Shown one piece after another: positions 61,046-64,000 of a DNA stretch of 64,000 nt. The notes below the pieces were generated by a model. The model ran no database searches and was not told where the DNA came from. It worked only from the letters and a program-made list of their open reading frames with translations. How positions within the stretch are numbered: position 1 is the stretch's first letter; the number at the start of each line of letters is the position of its first letter. This DNA comes from Dipetalonema caudispina (Eukaryota; Nematoda; Chromadorea; Rhabditida; Onchocercidae). The DNA is taken from positions 50,335 to 114,334 of the forward strand of contig JABVXV010000204.1 in the NCBI GenBank assembly GCA_013365325.1, read 5' to 3'. The position numbers and the translations under genes were made by a program.

Positions 61046-63334
61046 AATTCCAACAGTTTGTTCGTGCTACCGTTGAAAAATTTCCAGCAATTTATCAAGA
61101 AATTGAAAAGGATTTTAAATTTAAAGCAAACGATATGATTGCTGCTGTTCAAGATCAGGTCTTCCTAAAAGTAATTAAAGGAGAGAAAAATTTTGGAAAA
61201 TTTTTTTTATCAATTGATTAATTTATTTGAACAAATGGACACATTATTTGAAAAGTTGAGGATACGAAACATTTCATACTTTTTAAAATTTACACTGTTA
61301 TAAAATGGATAATAATATACCAATTAATGTCTAACTGTAGTAAAATTGGAAAGTATTAAGAAATTAGTAAAATTTGTCACAAATTTAGAGAATTTGATAG
61401 CATTCTTTAGACATCAATACCTGGAAACTTGAATTTTCACCGTTTCTTTATGACATTTTCCTGGGGTACAATTATGCTTATTGGTTATTATCTCATGTAT
61501 TTTCAAGGTTGTTATTAAGTTGCTGAATAATTTTGTTCTGGAAAATTTTTCAATAATATATTTCCAAAATACCATACAGTCATCAGTTTCATTATTTAAA
61601 ATGGTAGTATAAATACTTTCTCTAGAATATTTGGTAATGATTTGATAAGAGAATATGAATGGGATACATTCGAAACTTTCACTTTCAAAATGCAATTCGT
61701 TTTATTTACTCTTCTGTGTATTCATTCAAGCTACTCATCATTGCTTAAGTATTTATTTCAGGATCGACAATTTTACCATTACTTCTGGATTTCATCATTG
61801 ATACATCATCAGCTATACTACTTGCTTACATCATTATACCAGCAGTGCTCTATTTTAACTTACCGAAATATGATGAGTATAGCCGGCAATCACGATTTAT
61901 TCTGCTTATTGCTACATTACTTCAAGTATATTCCAATTCTAAACATTTCCAAAGAGACTTTCTAATCAACCGGTTATTCATTACTAGATATGGTTGCTAT
62001 AGAAATAAGTAGAATAATTAAATAGAATTAGAATCTATGAAAATAATTCTGGATCTTGTTCATAGTGTATTCCAGACTTGACAACAATTAATTTCGTTTA
62101 CCCTAATTTTCAGGGTTTGTTAGTAGGCTTCTTATTAAGTAACTGTTCGACAGTAATTATTTTACCGGTCGAGGTTATCAATATGCTTTTTGTCTCAGTA
62201 ATTTCACGAGTTTTGGGTCACAAACTTAATAATGACCGACAAGCATATTTTGGGATTATTAATGGCATTGGATTCATTGTAAGTTTAAAAAAAAAATGTT
62301 CCCATATGCTCTCCGATATGGCACAAATATATGGTTGAGCCTTAAACGCTCTCAGTTTTTATGTTTTTTCGATTCGACAGCAAACACTTTTGCTTCTTTT
62401 TTATCTTACCATCCTATGTTTTGCAAAATTTTCGTTCATGCAATTTTAGAAACTGCGCCAATATTGGGGGGAATTTAATTCTCTCGAGTAGTATTGTAGT
62501 TTGAGCAAAATTTCAGTTCCTCATCATCATCGGATATATTACACAACATTTAACTAAAGCTTATTTATGTGCAACTGCTTCAGCTGTTCTTACGTCTCAT
62601 GTTATCATTCAAATTTATATGCGTCGAGTTATGCAGGTAGAACCAAACTAGAATTATTGAAATGTTTTAGAGTAATCATTGAAATATCTATGTATGGAGT
62701 AATTGTAGAGTATTTTTACATAAGTATCTGCTGAAAAATTATATGGTCATCACATGTTTTTACACGTTGATTTCATACTCAAATTATCGATATATTTATG
62801 AGTAAACTTGATGCTAATAATTTTAGATCTAGATAATTATTAGATTTTAACACAATCAATTTTCAACTGAAAGTAATGCTAAAAATAATTTATATCTAAT
62901 GAAGAAAATTAAGTTTTCAAGTTTATAAACTTTGGTGAAAGCAAGTTTTGAACTGCAACTACAAGTTCATCAGGGATCTAATTAGTGGTAAATAATATTA
63001 TAACGCTGTTTCACACAAAAAGAATGAATCTCTTCTGTCATATTTGATAAGTATTAAAACACTTAATTTTTCACTCTGGCAGTTATGTCTAATAAGTTGG
63101 AAGTTTGACTATTTCTCGTTTACATCAGAGTGCAACATTATTTAAGTTAGCATCTAATCGGCAATTCCTGTACATGCGATCAATTTTACGATAGAATCAT
63201 AATTCCGGAAATTCTTCCAGTCTGATCTTCGTCCTTCCTATATGTTGTTGATGATGACAACATTATCAATTTACTGTCAGACAATGGTTCGAATGTTATT
63301 CGGTCAATATATACAAGTAGTTGCAAAACGTTGA
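61046..63334 (+). CDS. Unrecognised multi-pass membrane protein, 5' end unresolved
   Basis: Exons: 61046-61170 (or ending 61158), 61762-61925, 62114-62278, 62517-62636, 63221-63334. The last four join in phase 0 and end in TGA. Hydrophobic segments alternate with charged loops: a soluble amphipathic start (FVRATVEKFPAIYQEIEKDF), then STILPLLLDFIIDTSSAILL, a charged loop (LPKYDEYSRQSR), LVGFLLSNCSTVIILPVEVI, FGIINGIGFIFLIIIGYI, a segment ending MRRVMQ, and a C-terminal stretch ending QYIQVVAKR. About five or six membrane spans are likely. The join between the first two exons is out of phase by one base, so an exon is probably missing (the stretch near 61,632-61,750 is a candidate), and the start codon was not identified. 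I do not recognise the family. Confidence 0.55.
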
Positions 63335-63395
63335 TAATAATGATCTTTTCTTTTGTGAGTGATTTTGAAAATATTTTACTGCAAAAATAATTTCT

Positions 63396-63401
63396 AATAA
63401 A
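63396..63401 (+). terminator. Polyadenylation signal AATAAA of the membrane-protein gene
   Basis: A canonical AATAAA about 60 nt after the TGA at 63,332-63,334, on the same strand. The following sequence to the window end is AT-rich and without coding signals. Confidence 0.6.
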
Positions 63402-63879
63402 TTTTCAAAATCGCAGGAAAATCTTTTTTCCAAATTTATTTTCTCGCTTTGTTTAAATCATCCCTACACTTATTACACTTTTTTCTTTTTATGTTGTTAT
63501 ATAATTTCAAATTTTTACAATCAAAAATTTTTTTGTTGTTCCACCGTTTCGAAATTTAGACTCCTTATTTCATTCATTAAATTTCGCTTTCCAGATGTAG
63601 AATAATTTTTTTTGAGACAATTTGCGTTATTGCTGGTTAAAAATTTTTTAGCCTTGATAAGGATTTTTTCTTTAATAAACATTTCAAAGATTTTGAAAGA
63701 ATATCTGATTACTTTTCGGTAAAAGTACGTAGAAGTTTTTCGATAAAGAAAAGATAATTTGAGATTAACGCGAAAAATGTGTTTTATATCATTGTCGCTG
63801 ATGATACAATGGAGAATTTGAAAACAATCACATCTTTGGAAAATCTGATGATATTTTTCGCTTTTTTCTTTTGTTGCTG
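63402..63879. other. Non-coding AT-rich tail of the window
   Basis: No ORF, splice-site series or RNA gene could be supported here. Several T-runs precede the trinucleotide repeat. Confidence 0.5.

Positions 63880-64000
<121 letters not shown>

Overview
The window is AT-rich eukaryotic nuclear DNA. Genes are cut into many short exons by mostly 50-600 bp introns with TTTTCAG-type acceptors. Several start codons sit 0-10 nt behind an AG with a pyrimidine tract, which is the pattern expected for spliced-leader trans-splicing. Together with the gene set (a MEL-28/ELYS orthologue whose modelled length is near that of the Caenorhabditis protein, a compact SAE1/AOS-1, a nematode-sized midasin) this points to a nematode, most likely a filarial or other spirurid. 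That placement is inference; no species can be named from the sequence alone. No bacterial, viral or intact transposon genes were seen.

Layout. (1) 1-28,580, minus strand: 60 in-frame exons of midasin (MDN1/Rea1), the giant dynein-like AAA+ ATPase of 60S pre-ribosome maturation. All six AAA modules, the long helical linker and the start of the acidic tail are present; the C-terminal MIDAS domain lies beyond position 1. (2) 28,531-29,474, minus: a possible five-exon, 93-codon gene whose last exon overlaps the first midasin exon in another frame. (3) 29,520-33,107, minus: SAE1/AOS-1, a subunit of the SUMO-activating enzyme, ten exons, 379 aa. (4) 33,108-39,126: mostly non-coding DNA with one small plus-strand gene (36,693-37,324, 121 aa, not recognised). 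(5) 39,127-41,717, minus: a 286-aa acidic/basic protein that looks like a partial duplicate of the 3' part of the neighbouring nucleoporin gene. (6) 44,677-59,741, minus: MEL-28/ELYS, 37 exons, 1,726 aa, with an N-terminal beta-propeller, an ELYS helical domain, and a long acidic then basic, TP-repeat-rich C-terminus. (7) 61,046-63,334, plus: a multi-pass membrane protein, not recognised. (8) The window ends in an (AAT)n microsatellite.

Midasin serves ribosome biogenesis, SAE1 the SUMO pathway, and ELYS post-mitotic nuclear pore assembly on chromatin. SUMO is known to act in both ribosome maturation and nuclear-envelope biology, but nothing here shows co-regulation beyond three minus-strand genes lying close together. 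Exon boundaries were read by hand, using GT/AG (or GC/AG) sites and requiring reading phase to carry through. The midasin, SAE1, 93-codon, ELYS and 286-aa models all close in frame; individual ends may be off by a few bases. The most interesting features are the tandem exon duplications and TP repeats in the ELYS 3' half, the derived partial paralogue, a candidate truncated ELYS isoform, the overlapping 5' end of midasin, and an intronic hairpin at about 6.1 kb.
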